Positions 55,601 through 63,484 of a stretch of 64,000 bases of DNA are shown piece by piece; position 1 is the stretch's first letter, and each line of letters opens with the position of its first letter. The stretch covers positions 1 through 64,000 of the forward strand of contig CALKCM010000004.1 of the NCBI GenBank assembly GCA_938086785.1. The letters are read 5' to 3'. The translations under genes and the position numbers were made by a program. The notes under the pieces are model-generated. The model worked only from the letters and a program-made list of their open reading frames with translations, searched no databases and was not told the origin of the DNA. Origin of the DNA: an uncultured Bacteroidia bacterium. GTDB lineage: Bacteria; Bacteroidota; Bacteroidia; NS11-12g; UBA955.

Positions 55601-55691
55601 GCCCCTGTTCTACAGCATTATACATTTTGCCATTTTGAGATAGCAAAAGAGCTGGGATTATCCCCAAAATAAGAGTGATAAATTTAGGCAT
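49689..55691 (-). CDS. giant alpha-2-macroglobulin-like envelope protein (no thioester)
   Basis: This 2000-residue exported protein starts with a signal peptide (ending LLLSQ). Around residue 220 there is the MG2-type start TNKPIYKKGDTIFWKAF, a carboxypeptidase-regulatory-like domain (LEGLVIGPNIQYP to GTYMLKIKADN, about 1155-1215), and the core A2M segment TYPDNVTTWINYFPAMDN near 1400, followed by an alpha-helical domain. Just before that core, LNGVVMIETAKSK recalls the end of a TonB plug. The thioester motif GCGEQ used to trap proteases is absent, as in other Bacteroidota members. Its role may be periplasmic or surface defence or secretion, which remains inference. Confidence 0.8.
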   Translation of the reverse strand: MPKFITLILGIIPALLLSQNGKMYNAVEQGPYLYVYHLNQSQARFAVEHSDKLDSQLLYTKEVFRIPYDSVYKSNKGYRQLLQSGVISPKMAKKLDLKEHGYYLVVDIRSPKEVRVFLRELPYFNAALYQIDKEYAVYISDTAGVHVSNAEVFLDDEPCVYDPSVGGYLVKNKLLVGKLLVRRGNQFLIKHLYSNTKIKKNAKPDKDKYNYDKHYDGYIVTNKPIYKKGDTIFWKAFLVKPNANGFKRKLKFALTGNPYNRRRINEIKVLKSDDRGAYHGHFVVVDSFSENHTYQLTASIPGLDKLKSIPIRVENYDLNDIEMKVWTSKKTYQPGEDVKIMIKAVDKNGLPLLDARLESRFWVVNFDYTESDSAQIPDHKFKNFYHSMIQTNDDGTTEITIDADSFIHAQGSYSGEIVLTTSDNKTIRKSVTFTTTTERNRSEIYIANDSLYVNHYFNQKRVKRPFRIETFGEQYLISDSVVYSPIAIPLGVNTNRLNVYRESIRVYNSQISRSYPKITGRRTFDSIYVSFKTTDNSRIYYRIYQNNNLVASGNDTVLKYRARDLSKHSYHINYAILQNHVIRPYLYTQSFHLAEKQMLMEVKQPNEIYPGQKVDVEIHVTDVKKKPLKKVNLTAYAVNSQIPGIKDPIIPYLGKVKSQKALFTKAISLGYCGYQKGLRIKSWMVTGFSLRENPYYELIFPKEGYTVLTDTVADSTTQVQLFITKGDTAQNVIICTQNGKVLYSDQYGGYSDPFLVRGNTVTLKIRTLGHLIELPSIKITPFVKNFIGIQIDSMSKEMVSKRSELVLFNDSIQKILADHTLAFRINPRHQDTLLVYRNGQLIKAYPRYFSRGSVTGIKTFAPNIQFKSEKIMSARGRRNTAATDMYYIYGPVDSGDLIEMRFKNHFGHEFIFSSKQNEGLQQTFTLTGHTKTIHKRNLQEKMLIQNRMSNARHYTQLRKIWFNPFPNPIPPDTSEIKVHRPYVQQFNLSKYRYSNYSPGYRKKALLTDRLDLRFFTDFRYARKIWLFDVTDSSLSHLRSNQQSGTYFWKIKKYRHQASISSTKLKRNHKYAIFIQSGIDTTWAIKRITIDTMSHLFYVFDSSEVRNLSGGEYFAIDRMAKILGRTPMKPFKDTADLGEISINRYATRNNITQLEGLVIGPNIQYPINNAFIIMEENGYFKHGAWTNKDGRFLIQNIKPGTYMLKIKADNYHYWLHYSMQIIAGKNHLALIKLKPYANMRFQNLAYKKGTDEEMSYELMDDAGAAASYSFSPSVSSIQKVPQRLIDNSVKVNSSFNSLNGVVMIETAKSKSINAYKDGFSVNNKKPLNMSYETKYDKDGTSDLYDKNRELRISRDTIELALLANDPQANRTRIIFRDYAYWIPNLITDKKGIAKFTVTYPDNVTTWINYFPAMDNCRHSGLKKHFVKSYKPITARLYFPKFLTEGDVLKTKTLIANYTKTPVAGEFYYFLNGKKNATRMTLENYFTKIIELEPAVLGASLSFESGFKLNNGYMDAERRTLKIIPASVITGVSDFRDLLNDTSFTIEWRKGDITSFVTFYNSKLHSALSLFESFDRYYYSDNQTQINILESLLIKEKLSKKLNLGKDYSQQIKKLMKSIAGSQNPLGWFGYFKSSRFQNKFLTARMAEVFFRANEQEYDNNTYYNACTWMQKQLKNSVNEERIAMLYSLKKCNRSSNFKNELARINPKTLSTSGKIRFQFLSQKVRGTTNIPELKKMLEATSLGNVQIPGSYYKRWCKSYFDASNNSFLAWEVLYTSKTESQTRKKLIQAMLENHYGNAYSRALAVQAFVTEYSLGKTLKFIPELMVNGKKLVARDYPATYELRKNEVLKVDKKGVQVFMVSDRSYRTYHPVSDLQEFSITTKIGKVDSNVYRLKTGEDFTLTVNVMAKTNQGQVVIEIPIPAGCTYGEKRFGEAYNEIHREFREDRVLIYLNSMNFGNHTYHIPLRALFKGTFNTAPARVSQLDYSAKASYTLRKKFVIKD

Positions 55692-55792
55692 TGTTCGAAT
55701 ATACTAAGAGACTCATGATGTAGCTATATACCTTGAGTAATGAATAGGTAAATTCTGTATATATTTTGGAATTAAGGATTACCCTAAACAAT

Positions 55793-55811
55793 AAACGGTC
55801 GGACTGTTTAA
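55793..55811. promoter_or_regulatory. TetR-type operator-like palindrome before ahcY
   Basis: TAAACGGTCGGACTGTTTA is a 19-bp dyad with only one mismatched pair and a central base. Its AAAC...GTTT arms resemble operators bound by TetR-family repressors. It sits between the divergent A2M-like and ahcY genes, about 70 bases before the ahcY promoter box. No TetR gene is in the window. Confidence 0.4.
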
Positions 55812-55881
55812 GTTTTAGGTAAAAATATAAATCTTACCGACTTATGTCTTACATATACTTAGTTAATAGACACTTTTGTTG

Positions 55882-55889
55882 TAATTTTG
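55882..55889 (+). promoter_or_regulatory. -7 promoter box of ahcY (TAATTTTG)
   Basis: It matches TAnnTTTG and ends 20 nt before the ATG, giving an ordinary short leader. No SAH or SAM riboswitch structure is evident between it and the start. Confidence 0.5.
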
Positions 55890-55909
55890 CCTCGAATAAG
55901 TTTATATAA

Positions 55910-57223
55910 ATGAGTACAGAAACCACAAACCTACAATACAAAGTGAAAGACATTAGTCTAGCTGAGTGGGGTAGAAAAGAGATTAACATCGCCGAGGCAG
56001 AAATGCCAGGTTTGATGTCTTTAAGAGAAGAGTTTGGAGATAGTAAACCACTTGCTGGTGCGCGTATCGCCGGATGTCTTCACATGACCATTCAAACTGC
56101 GGTACTTATCGAAACTCTTCAAGCTTTAGGAGCTGAGGTAACGTGGAGTTCATGCAATATTTTCTCAACGCAAGATCAGGCTGCTGCTGCTATTGCTGCT
56201 GCGGGAACACCCGTATATGCTTGGAAAGGAATGACCGAAGAAGAGTTTGACTGGTGCATAGAGCAAACACTTACAGGTTTTGAGGGTGGTAAGCCACTAA
56301 ATATGATCTTGGATGACGGAGGAGATCTAACCAATATGGTATTGGATAGATATCCAGAATTTGTTGAAGGAATTAAGGGGATATCAGAAGAAACTACAAC
56401 AGGAGTTCTAAGACTATATGATAGACAAAAAGCAGGCACTTTGCCTCTTCCAGCTATCAATATCAATGACTCTGTAACCAAGTCTAAATTTGATAATAAG
56501 TACGGTTGTAAAGAATCTGCAGTTGATGCGATTAGAAGAGCAACTGACGTAATGATTGCTGGTAAAGTAGCTGTTGTTGCAGGTTACGGTGACGTAGGAA
56601 AGGGTACTGCTGCGTCTCTTGCAGGTGCTGGAGCTAGGGTTATTGTTACTGAAATAGATCCTATTTGTGCCTTACAAGCAGCAATGGATGGTTTTGAAGT
56701 AAAGAAAATGGAGAATGCTATTCCTAGAGCTCAGATTATAGTTACTGCAACGGGTAATAAGGATATTCTTACAGAGAAGCATTTCAAGTTAATGAAAGAT
56801 AAAACAATCGTTTGTAACATTGGTCACTTTGATAACGAGATTGATATTGCTTACCTTAACGCTAATTACGGAGATACTAAGTTTGAGGTTAAGCCACAAG
56901 TAGATGTTTACAATGTAGATGGAAACGAGCTTATCATTCTTGCAGAAGGCAGGTTGGTAAACCTTGGTTGTGCAACTGGTCACCCATCATTTGTAATGAG
57001 TAACTCATTCACGAATCAAACAATTGCTCAGTTAGAGCTTTGGGAAAATGCTTCGAACTATAAGAACGAAGTTTATGTTCTTCCTAAGCATTTGGATGAG
57101 AAAGTAGCTGCGCTTCACCTAGAGAAAATAGGTGTAGAGTTAGAGGAGCTGAGCCAGGACCAAGCTGATTATATCGGTGTAGGTTTAAGCGGCCCATATA
57201 AGGGAGAGGCATACAGATATTAA
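55910..57223 (+). CDS. ahcY: adenosylhomocysteinase
   Basis: This 437-residue NAD-containing enzyme splits S-adenosylhomocysteine to adenosine and homocysteine, clearing the product of SAM-dependent methylation. It has [17 protein letters not shown] near the N-terminus, the catalytic Cys and Asn/Asp/Lys region in [15 protein letters not shown] (about 185-200), the NAD motif [15 protein letters not shown] and the C-terminal KLxxY-like ending PYKGEAYRY. It is preceded by a possible TetR-type operator and followed by a strong terminator. Confidence 0.96.
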   Translation: MSTETTNLQYKVKDISLAEWGRKEINIAEAEMPGLMSLREEFGDSKPLAGARIAGCLHMTIQTAVLIETLQALGAEVTWSSCNIFSTQDQAAAAIAAAGTPVYAWKGMTEEEFDWCIEQTLTGFEGGKPLNMILDDGGDLTNMVLDRYPEFVEGIKGISEETTTGVLRLYDRQKAGTLPLPAININDSVTKSKFDNKYGCKESAVDAIRRATDVMIAGKVAVVAGYGDVGKGTAASLAGAGARVIVTEIDPICALQAAMDGFEVKKMENAIPRAQIIVTATGNKDILTEKHFKLMKDKTIVCNIGHFDNEIDIAYLNANYGDTKFEVKPQVDVYNVDGNELIILAEGRLVNLGCATGHPSFVMSNSFTNQTIAQLELWENASNYKNEVYVLPKHLDEKVAALHLEKIGVELEELSQDQADYIGVGLSGPYKGEAYRY

Positions 57224-57243
57224 TCCGAAAGGAATTCTAATTA

Positions 57244-57274
57244 TAAAACCACCTCTCACAGGGGTGGTTTTTTG
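57244..57274 (+). terminator. rho-independent terminator of ahcY
   Basis: AAAACCACCTCT and a pairing GGGGTGGTTTT form a GC-rich stem around CACA, followed by a TTTTTT run. It lies about 20 bases after the ahcY stop. Confidence 0.85.
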
Positions 57275-57322
57275 TTTATACCTATTTTAGTTGTGGCTCT
57301 ATTCAGATTAAATAGTTTGCAT

Positions 57323-57356
57323 AAAAAATGCCCAAGTAACACTTGGGCATTTTTAT
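57323..57356. terminator. bidirectional terminator, after the PKD protein gene
   Basis: AAAATGCCCAAGT and ACTTGGGCATTTT form a perfect 13-base stem with A runs on one side and T runs on the other, so it can end transcription from both directions. It lies directly after the stop of the leftward PKD-protein gene. Confidence 0.85.
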
Positions 57357-57374
57357 TTAAGGGATGTTTCTATA

Positions 57375-60300
57375 TTATCGAATAATTTGAACCGTTCCTT
57401 TATATTGATAGAAGGTGCCATCAAAATACATAAAGGTAATTAAATAGGCATATGCGCCATCAGGCATAGCCTCTCCCTTGTAATCTTTTCCATCCCAATA
57501 CTCACTTGGATTTTCTGTTCTAAAAACAACGCTACCCCAACGATCGTATATAGTCATAATGTAATCCTCCATGCCGTAATCGCTGCTTCCCCTAAATAAA
57601 TCATTAACAGTTTTATCATTCGGGCTAAACGCATTTGGAATATGGTATAGTAACTGAGGTTTTAACAAGTAATTTCTGTTGACAGAATCAGAGCAGCCCT
57701 GAATATTTGATACCCATAGCTGAACAGATAAATTTCCCGTATCAAAAAATGTTTTAGTTACCCTAGGCAGTAAATCAACATCAGGCAATTTATTATACGT
57801 CCATCTGTATTGGTTTGCTCCTGTACTGGTCGAAGTAAATTCATAATCACTTTCATTTCCCCTACTTGATAAATAAGTACCGGTAAATGTGGCTTTAGGT
57901 CTTGGGTTTATTGTTACTCGCTGCGTATTACTTACTCCAACACAGCCCTGATCGCTTATTACAGTTAATTCTGCATCGTAAACTCCCTCTGCAGCGTATA
58001 TATGGGCAGCAGGAACAACATTACCTGTTCTGCCATCCCCAAAATCCCAAGCATAACTGGCTATGGTTCCTTTACTTAAAGTTACATTTTCTATAAAGTT
58101 CACAGGATCTCCAATGCATTGATTTCCCGCACTAATACTAACGACTGGATTGGCTAGTAATTCTATACTTTGGTTTGTGCTTGTTTTACAGCCGCGATCA
58201 CTTTCTACTTCTAAACGTAAATCACATTTTCCTATATTGGGCAAAACCAGCGGACCAATATCCCTAGTACTATAGCTTGCTCCCGGGGTAAGCGTCCAAC
58301 TGTATTGCAAGCCATTTGCACCATTTGCTGCAGTAGAATTGGCGATTACAAAGCTATTTACATCTTCACATTGAGTGCTATCGTCAATAGAGAATAGGGC
58401 TTGTGGAACTCCAAAAACCTTCACCGCTCTTTCAAAGGTATCATAACATACCTTCTCTGCTTCAGTGATAAGGCGTATGGTATAGGTGCCTGGGTTGGCA
58501 AAGGTGACTCCTTTGGGGTTAATCGTTGTGCTGGTTGTTCCATCTCCAAAATCCCAATTTGTGGCATAATCAAGCACAAGGAACGAGTGCGTAAAATCGA
58601 AAGTATTTGACCCAATGCAAAAACTATCAATATTGGTGGTAAAAATAGATTGTGGTTTATCGACAACCCGTACGTTTAGGTCTTGAGAGCCCTCGCAACC
58701 AGGACCATCCGTCAAAACAAGACTCACCGTGTAATCCCCAGGTCTAGCATACGTATGCTGCGGTTTAGCTACCGTATATGTTGTTCCATCTCCTACGTCC
58801 CAATTGTATCTTACTGCACCCGAACGGTTTTTAACAGTTTCAAACGTAAAAGAATGTCCAGGAAAGCATTTCAAGGTATCCGTCGCATTTAATTTAACCT
58901 CAGGCATCGAGTCCACTTGAACTACGCGCTCTGTGGAATCCATACAGCCATTGTTGGTTTTAATAACCAGTTTGATGGTTTTAGAGCCAACTGTGCTAAA
59001 ATTCTTCGAAAAGTTAGAGACATTAAAACTTGAGCCATCCGACAAGCTCCAATTGTAATTGAAGTTCTCTCCTGGACTAGCAGTGGAATTACTTTCTACA
59101 TCAAAAAAGTTCGAAGAAATACAATTATTGGAGTCTACCACAGCAATGATTGCTTTAGGTTCATTGTAAATTTTTACATTAAAATCTGCACTATCTGTGC
59201 AATTATAGTTATTTGTAACAATGATACTTACCCCCTGAGTGCCAGTATCATTAAAGGTGATATTTCCGGAATTCGTGCCATTTTTCACAAAGGTGCCATT
59301 TTTATACCATTCTGTACTCCAGCCGCCAGAAATATCTTTGCTGCTATCGCTGAATGTTAAATTATGGCTGTTCAGGCAATAATTATCAGAAGTATGATCA
59401 ATAATGGCTTGGGGCAGCGCTTTAACCACTAGTGTAGTATCCGCTGTGTCTCGGCAGCCATAAATACTAATGGCTTGCATGCTTACTTTAAATGTATCGT
59501 GAATAGCGTATTTGTGCTGCACATTTAAACCAGTATCCAAAAAGCCATCACCAAAATCCCAATAACTGGTAGATATTCCTCCATCATCGGTGGAAGCATC
59601 TGTAAAGTCAAAATCAGTTCCCGCACACTTAATGGTATCATCTACGTTAAAAGAAGCTTTGGGTAAATTATACACATTTAAAATAGCAGTGTCTCTTTCA
59701 AAACAGCCCTTGCCAGAGGTTATTTCGTAATATACCGGGTAGGCGCCTGTATCTTTAAAGCTAAGGGTTACTTTCTTTGCAGTAAAAACAAGCGTTTGAC
59801 CATCTTCGTTCAATACACGCCATGTGGCCGCTCCGTATACATCATTGGAAAATACAGAAAAATCATTTAAAACAAAGCGGTTTTTATTGATGCAAGGCTC
59901 CAAGGTATCAAAGCCAATTCTTCCAATTAATGTATCGTATTGAACCACAATAGTACTATCCACAACAGTACACTTTGAAAAGGTGTCATAGACCGAAAGA
60001 ATATATTTGCCTGGGGCTGTCACATTATACTTTTGAACGGTACTTTTATCTTGCCATAAGTATCTGTAATCATTTGATATGGGCGCTTCTAAGTCAAGAT
60101 TTAGAGATGGGCCACATACAATAGTGGTATCGGGGAATCCTATTTTAGCCCCGTCCACAACAATGGTGGTAGACCGGATATTGGAGTCTAACTTACCACA
60201 GCCTAATTTTTGTTTTACTTTCATCTTAACCGTATATACCCCGGCTTCTTTAAACACATGAATAAGAGACCTTCCCGTATCCGTGCTTCCATCATCAAAG

Positions 60301-61799
60301 TCCCACTCTATACTCTCATAGGCATTTTCTAGGATGGCATCAAAGGTGATGTTTGAATTAGGACATCTCCCTGATTTAGAGACTTTGATATCGTAATTGA
60401 GGTTCTCGAAAGTCGCGCCTGCACAATAGGCATAGCTTTCAAAATCACCAATGCCATACGTAATGGCAATCATCCCGCTATCGCATCGAATATTATAGCT
60501 TCTCGACTGAATGGATTGAGTAGTATAGGCAAAGCCACTAGTTCCAATATTTACAAAATTAGAGGCAGGAATACTTACTCCATCTAACAGCACTGCATTT
60601 ATTGCCGAAGCTCGAATAATAATATTTAAAAAAAATTGATTAATACGTCCTGTTTTTGGTGCCCCAATAGTAGCTTGTGTAATCATTTGTTTTACTGTAG
60701 GGGTAGCTAAAATTGCTGGGTCTCCTTTTACACGACTCCCTGCACAGGCATCAGTCTTCATGAATTCGAGCGCGTAAATGGGTTTATCTGAGGTAATATG
60801 GGTAGCAACTGCGCTTCCAATATTTCTACTGTACACATCTCCTGTGTCATTTAAGGTGGTTGCTAAGGTTCCATTAAACCATACTTTGGTATTTTTTTGT
60901 GTGGCTATAACTCGTATAACATAACCTTGGCTATGCGTACTAAAGGGCGTCATAACATATTCTTTCCCTAAAACGGAGGTTGGAAAATTTTGGCTTAACA
61001 AATAATCACTGGATGTAATACCTCTTCCGCAACGGTTATATGGAACTCGAGCTTCTAAATTTCCAGAGAATACATTGAACTTTCCACAATTTCTTCCTGT
61101 TACGGAGATTATGGTTCCTGTTAAATCGCCACTTACCCTCCCAGAGGGAAGGTTGCTGCTATTATGGCCTTGATCCTTTTTGCTTTGAAGTTGATAGACT
61201 TGCCCTTTACCCAGAGAGACTGTGAATGGGACGCCTCTTAATTTACCATCTCTGGTATCTGCAGCTGGTTTTATACGTAGCGTCAATCGATCCATTGCAA
61301 CAATGGAAAATTCCGAAGGAGAATAGTTTCTTGACCCACCTACATTGGGGAAATAGGTTCCCACAATAAAGGTTGGATTATTCGGAATGGCCTCGTAAGG
61401 CATCACAAAAGTTCCATCAGACTTCGCATCCTCAATAGCCATAGCATAGAGCGTGATTGGATTATCCGCCTCAATTCTTAAAGCCCTTTTTATTTCTTTT
61501 GTGCCTGTGTTCTCATTATCTAAAAACAACTTGCTATTCCAACTGCTAAGATTATAAGAAGTAAGAACGCCCGGATTAACTTTTATGGTTTTTTTAGACC
61601 CTATTAAGCCGTAAAGTTCCACCGTAGCGATAGTGGGAACATCCGAACTCATGTATAAAACAAACGAATCCACTGTTGAGCCAGAAAAAGTTGCACACTC
61701 TGGATAGGTTACCCAAAAGAGTTTACCCTTATTTGTAACTTGAGTTTTTGCTCCTAAGAAAACCATTAAAAACGCGGTAAAAATAATGAGCTTTTTCAT
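57375..61799 (-). CDS. giant surface protein: IgGFc-binding-like domain, about 11 PKD-like repeats, type B T9SS tail
   Basis: This 1474-residue protein has a signal peptide (ending GAKTQ), then an IgGFc-binding-like domain (about residues 22-480; VTNKGKLFWVTYPEC, FVLYMSSDVPTIATVELYG). About 11 repeats of roughly 80 residues follow, with the PKD signature WDFGDG in several, and most with one Cys near the start and a second in GC near the end. The last 85 residues (FSPNDKTVNDLF, MTIYDRWGSVVFRTENPSEYWDG, MPDGAYAYLI) are the gliding-motility-associated C-terminal signal of type B type IX secretion. It is thus likely secreted and attached at, or released from, the cell surface. The ligand is unknown. 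Confidence 0.85.
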   Translation of the reverse strand: MKKLIIFTAFLMVFLGAKTQVTNKGKLFWVTYPECATFSGSTVDSFVLYMSSDVPTIATVELYGLIGSKKTIKVNPGVLTSYNLSSWNSKLFLDNENTGTKEIKRALRIEADNPITLYAMAIEDAKSDGTFVMPYEAIPNNPTFIVGTYFPNVGGSRNYSPSEFSIVAMDRLTLRIKPAADTRDGKLRGVPFTVSLGKGQVYQLQSKKDQGHNSSNLPSGRVSGDLTGTIISVTGRNCGKFNVFSGNLEARVPYNRCGRGITSSDYLLSQNFPTSVLGKEYVMTPFSTHSQGYVIRVIATQKNTKVWFNGTLATTLNDTGDVYSRNIGSAVATHITSDKPIYALEFMKTDACAGSRVKGDPAILATPTVKQMITQATIGAPKTGRINQFFLNIIIRASAINAVLLDGVSIPASNFVNIGTSGFAYTTQSIQSRSYNIRCDSGMIAITYGIGDFESYAYCAGATFENLNYDIKVSKSGRCPNSNITFDAILENAYESIEWDFDDGSTDTGRSLIHVFKEAGVYTVKMKVKQKLGCGKLDSNIRSTTIVVDGAKIGFPDTTIVCGPSLNLDLEAPISNDYRYLWQDKSTVQKYNVTAPGKYILSVYDTFSKCTVVDSTIVVQYDTLIGRIGFDTLEPCINKNRFVLNDFSVFSNDVYGAATWRVLNEDGQTLVFTAKKVTLSFKDTGAYPVYYEITSGKGCFERDTAILNVYNLPKASFNVDDTIKCAGTDFDFTDASTDDGGISTSYWDFGDGFLDTGLNVQHKYAIHDTFKVSMQAISIYGCRDTADTTLVVKALPQAIIDHTSDNYCLNSHNLTFSDSSKDISGGWSTEWYKNGTFVKNGTNSGNITFNDTGTQGVSIIVTNNYNCTDSADFNVKIYNEPKAIIAVVDSNNCISSNFFDVESNSTASPGENFNYNWSLSDGSSFNVSNFSKNFSTVGSKTIKLVIKTNNGCMDSTERVVQVDSMPEVKLNATDTLKCFPGHSFTFETVKNRSGAVRYNWDVGDGTTYTVAKPQHTYARPGDYTVSLVLTDGPGCEGSQDLNVRVVDKPQSIFTTNIDSFCIGSNTFDFTHSFLVLDYATNWDFGDGTTSTTINPKGVTFANPGTYTIRLITEAEKVCYDTFERAVKVFGVPQALFSIDDSTQCEDVNSFVIANSTAANGANGLQYSWTLTPGASYSTRDIGPLVLPNIGKCDLRLEVESDRGCKTSTNQSIELLANPVVSISAGNQCIGDPVNFIENVTLSKGTIASYAWDFGDGRTGNVVPAAHIYAAEGVYDAELTVISDQGCVGVSNTQRVTINPRPKATFTGTYLSSRGNESDYEFTSTSTGANQYRWTYNKLPDVDLLPRVTKTFFDTGNLSVQLWVSNIQGCSDSVNRNYLLKPQLLYHIPNAFSPNDKTVNDLFRGSSDYGMEDYIMTIYDRWGSVVFRTENPSEYWDGKDYKGEAMPDGAYAYLITFMYFDGTFYQYKGTVQIIR

Positions 61800-61921
61800 A
61801 ATTTGAGAATTGCACTAAGGTAAGGATAAATACTGGAGAATGCTGAAATTCGTTGTCATACAGCGAGGTGGCAAAAGCTCAGTAAAATCTAAGCTTTTAG
61901 AAAAGCAATCTACCTTTTACA

Positions 61922-63079
61922 CTAAGATGACATTATCCCGCTGCCAATAAGTTCATTTTCGAGAAACCAAGCGGCAAATTGACCTGGAGCTACGCTCTTC
62001 TGATGCTCGTCGAAATGGATTTCTAAGCCATGGGCTTTTTGCTCTAAAGTTGCTTCAAAAGGTTCTTGTCTGTACCGTATTTGAACCTGGTATTTCTTGA
62101 TGTCACCTATGTTCATTTTATGACTCTCTTGTATCCAATGAACATCTTTGTTTTGGATGATGGTTCCCAGGTGTTTTAAGCCGGGATGATCTGCACCTTG
62201 TCCCACATAAATACTATTGCTTTCTATATCTGTTTGAAGAACAAACAAAGGAAGGGGAGTGCCACCTACATTTAAGCCTTTACGCTGTCCAATGGTGAAA
62301 TAATGCGCTCCTTGATGGGTGCCTACAACGCTGCCATTTTCAGGCATATATTTTATTTTATTTCTAATTTGCTGTGATTTTTTATATTCATTAAAATCTG
62401 CATCAATTTCTATGATATCCCCTTGTTTGGGCTTTAGTTTTTGTTGTAAAAAATCGGGGAGTCGCACATGTCCTATGAAACATAAGCCTTGGGAATCTTT
62501 TTTGTTTGCTGTTGGTAGACCAATAGCCTCTGCTATTCTTCTCACCTCTGGTTTATCTAAATGTCCAATGGGGAAAAGTGATTTAGCCAACTGTTTTTGC
62601 GAAAGTTGACAGAGAAAATAGGCTTGATTTTTATTAGAATCGGCTCCGGAAACTAAATGATGAATGTCCTTATTATCTTGAGACGTGGTAGTTTTTTGAA
62701 CATAATGCCCCGTAGCTACAAAATCTGCTTTGAGTTTTAGGGCTTCCTTCAGAAATAAATCAAACTTAATTTCTCTGTTGCATAAAACATCAGGATTTGG
62801 CGTTCGACCTGCTTTATATTCAGCAAACATATAGTTTACAATGCGATCGAGGTATTCAGCACTAAAGTCAACTAATTGAAAGGGAATTCCTAGGTGCTCA
62901 GCAACCATCATTGCGTCTCGGCTATCCTCAATCCAAGGACATTCATTTTCCAAGGTTGGAGAAGAGTCATTCCAATTTCGCATGAAAATACCAATGACAT
63001 CATGCCCCTGTTCCTTAAGTAAATGGGCTGCTACCGAACTATCTACACCTCCACTGAGGCCAACTACAACTCTGGCCAT
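61922..63079 (-). CDS. mnmA: tRNA-specific 2-thiouridylase
   Basis: This 385-residue enzyme makes 2-thiouridine 34 in Glu, Gln and Lys tRNAs. It has the PP-loop [15 protein letters not shown] at the N-terminus, the first catalytic Cys in [12 protein letters not shown] and the second in SQGLCFIGH, and a C-terminal PUA/adaptor domain ([14 protein letters not shown]). The cysteines carry the persulfide sulfur. It follows the IscA-type gene by 21 bases, linking tRNA thiolation with iron-sulfur assembly. Confidence 0.95.
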   Translation of the reverse strand: MARVVVGLSGGVDSSVAAHLLKEQGHDVIGIFMRNWNDSSPTLENECPWIEDSRDAMMVAEHLGIPFQLVDFSAEYLDRIVNYMFAEYKAGRTPNPDVLCNREIKFDLFLKEALKLKADFVATGHYVQKTTTSQDNKDIHHLVSGADSNKNQAYFLCQLSQKQLAKSLFPIGHLDKPEVRRIAEAIGLPTANKKDSQGLCFIGHVRLPDFLQQKLKPKQGDIIEIDADFNEYKKSQQIRNKIKYMPENGSVVGTHQGAHYFTIGQRKGLNVGGTPLPLFVLQTDIESNSIYVGQGADHPGLKHLGTIIQNKDVHWIQESHKMNIGDIKKYQVQIRYRQEPFEATLEQKAHGLEIHFDEHQKSVAPGQFAAWFLENELIGSGIMSS

Positions 63080-63100
63080 AAAATCTAAATTATATCTAAA

Positions 63101-63454
63101 TTATGCAGAGAAACTTTGGCCGCAGCCACATGTTTCTGATGCATTAGGATTGTTAAAAGAAAAGCCTCTATTGTTTAGCCCTTGCTCCCAATCAATCTCC
63201 ATACCTAAAATGTACATGACATGCGCTTTATTAATAATTACTTCAATGCCTTCCATTTCGTACACATTATCCTGCTCCTCTTTTTTATCGAATGCCAGTA
63301 GATAGTTCAATCCTGAACAGCCTCCACCTTTCACACCAATACGTAAATAGGGGCTCTCGTTAGCGTCTAAATTCTCACGTAGCTTATGCAATTCAATCAT
63401 TGCAGGCTTGGTAAAACCGATGGGAATATCTTTTAAAACCTCACTTGTTGCCAT
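63101..63454 (-). CDS. HesB/IscA-family iron-sulfur cluster carrier
   Basis: This 117-residue protein delivers iron-sulfur clusters to apo-enzymes. It has the conserved Cys in GVKGGGCSGLNY and the C-terminal Cys pair in ETCGCGQSF, the usual A-type carrier ligands. A charged insert KKEEQDNVYEMEG lies between them, a bit longer than in E. coli IscA. It reads leftward into mnmA, 21 bases away. Confidence 0.93.
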   Translation of the reverse strand: MATSEVLKDIPIGFTKPAMIELHKLRENLDANESPYLRIGVKGGGCSGLNYLLAFDKKEEQDNVYEMEGIEVIINKAHVMYILGMEIDWEQGLNNRGFSFNNPNASETCGCGQSFSA

Positions 63455-63459
63455 GCCTG

Positions 63460-63467
63460 CAAAGATA
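63460..63467 (-). promoter_or_regulatory. -7 promoter box (TATCTTTG) 5 nt before the IscA-type ATG
   Basis: It matches TAnnTTTG. The transcript covering the IscA-type gene and mnmA should be leaderless or nearly so. Confidence 0.6.
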
Positions 63468-63484
63468 CGATTATAAACGGAATT

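Noticed and set aside
55692..55909. SAM or SAH riboswitch before ahcY
   Set aside because: No multi-stem structure of those classes is visible; only the short dyad at 55793-55811 and a promoter box.
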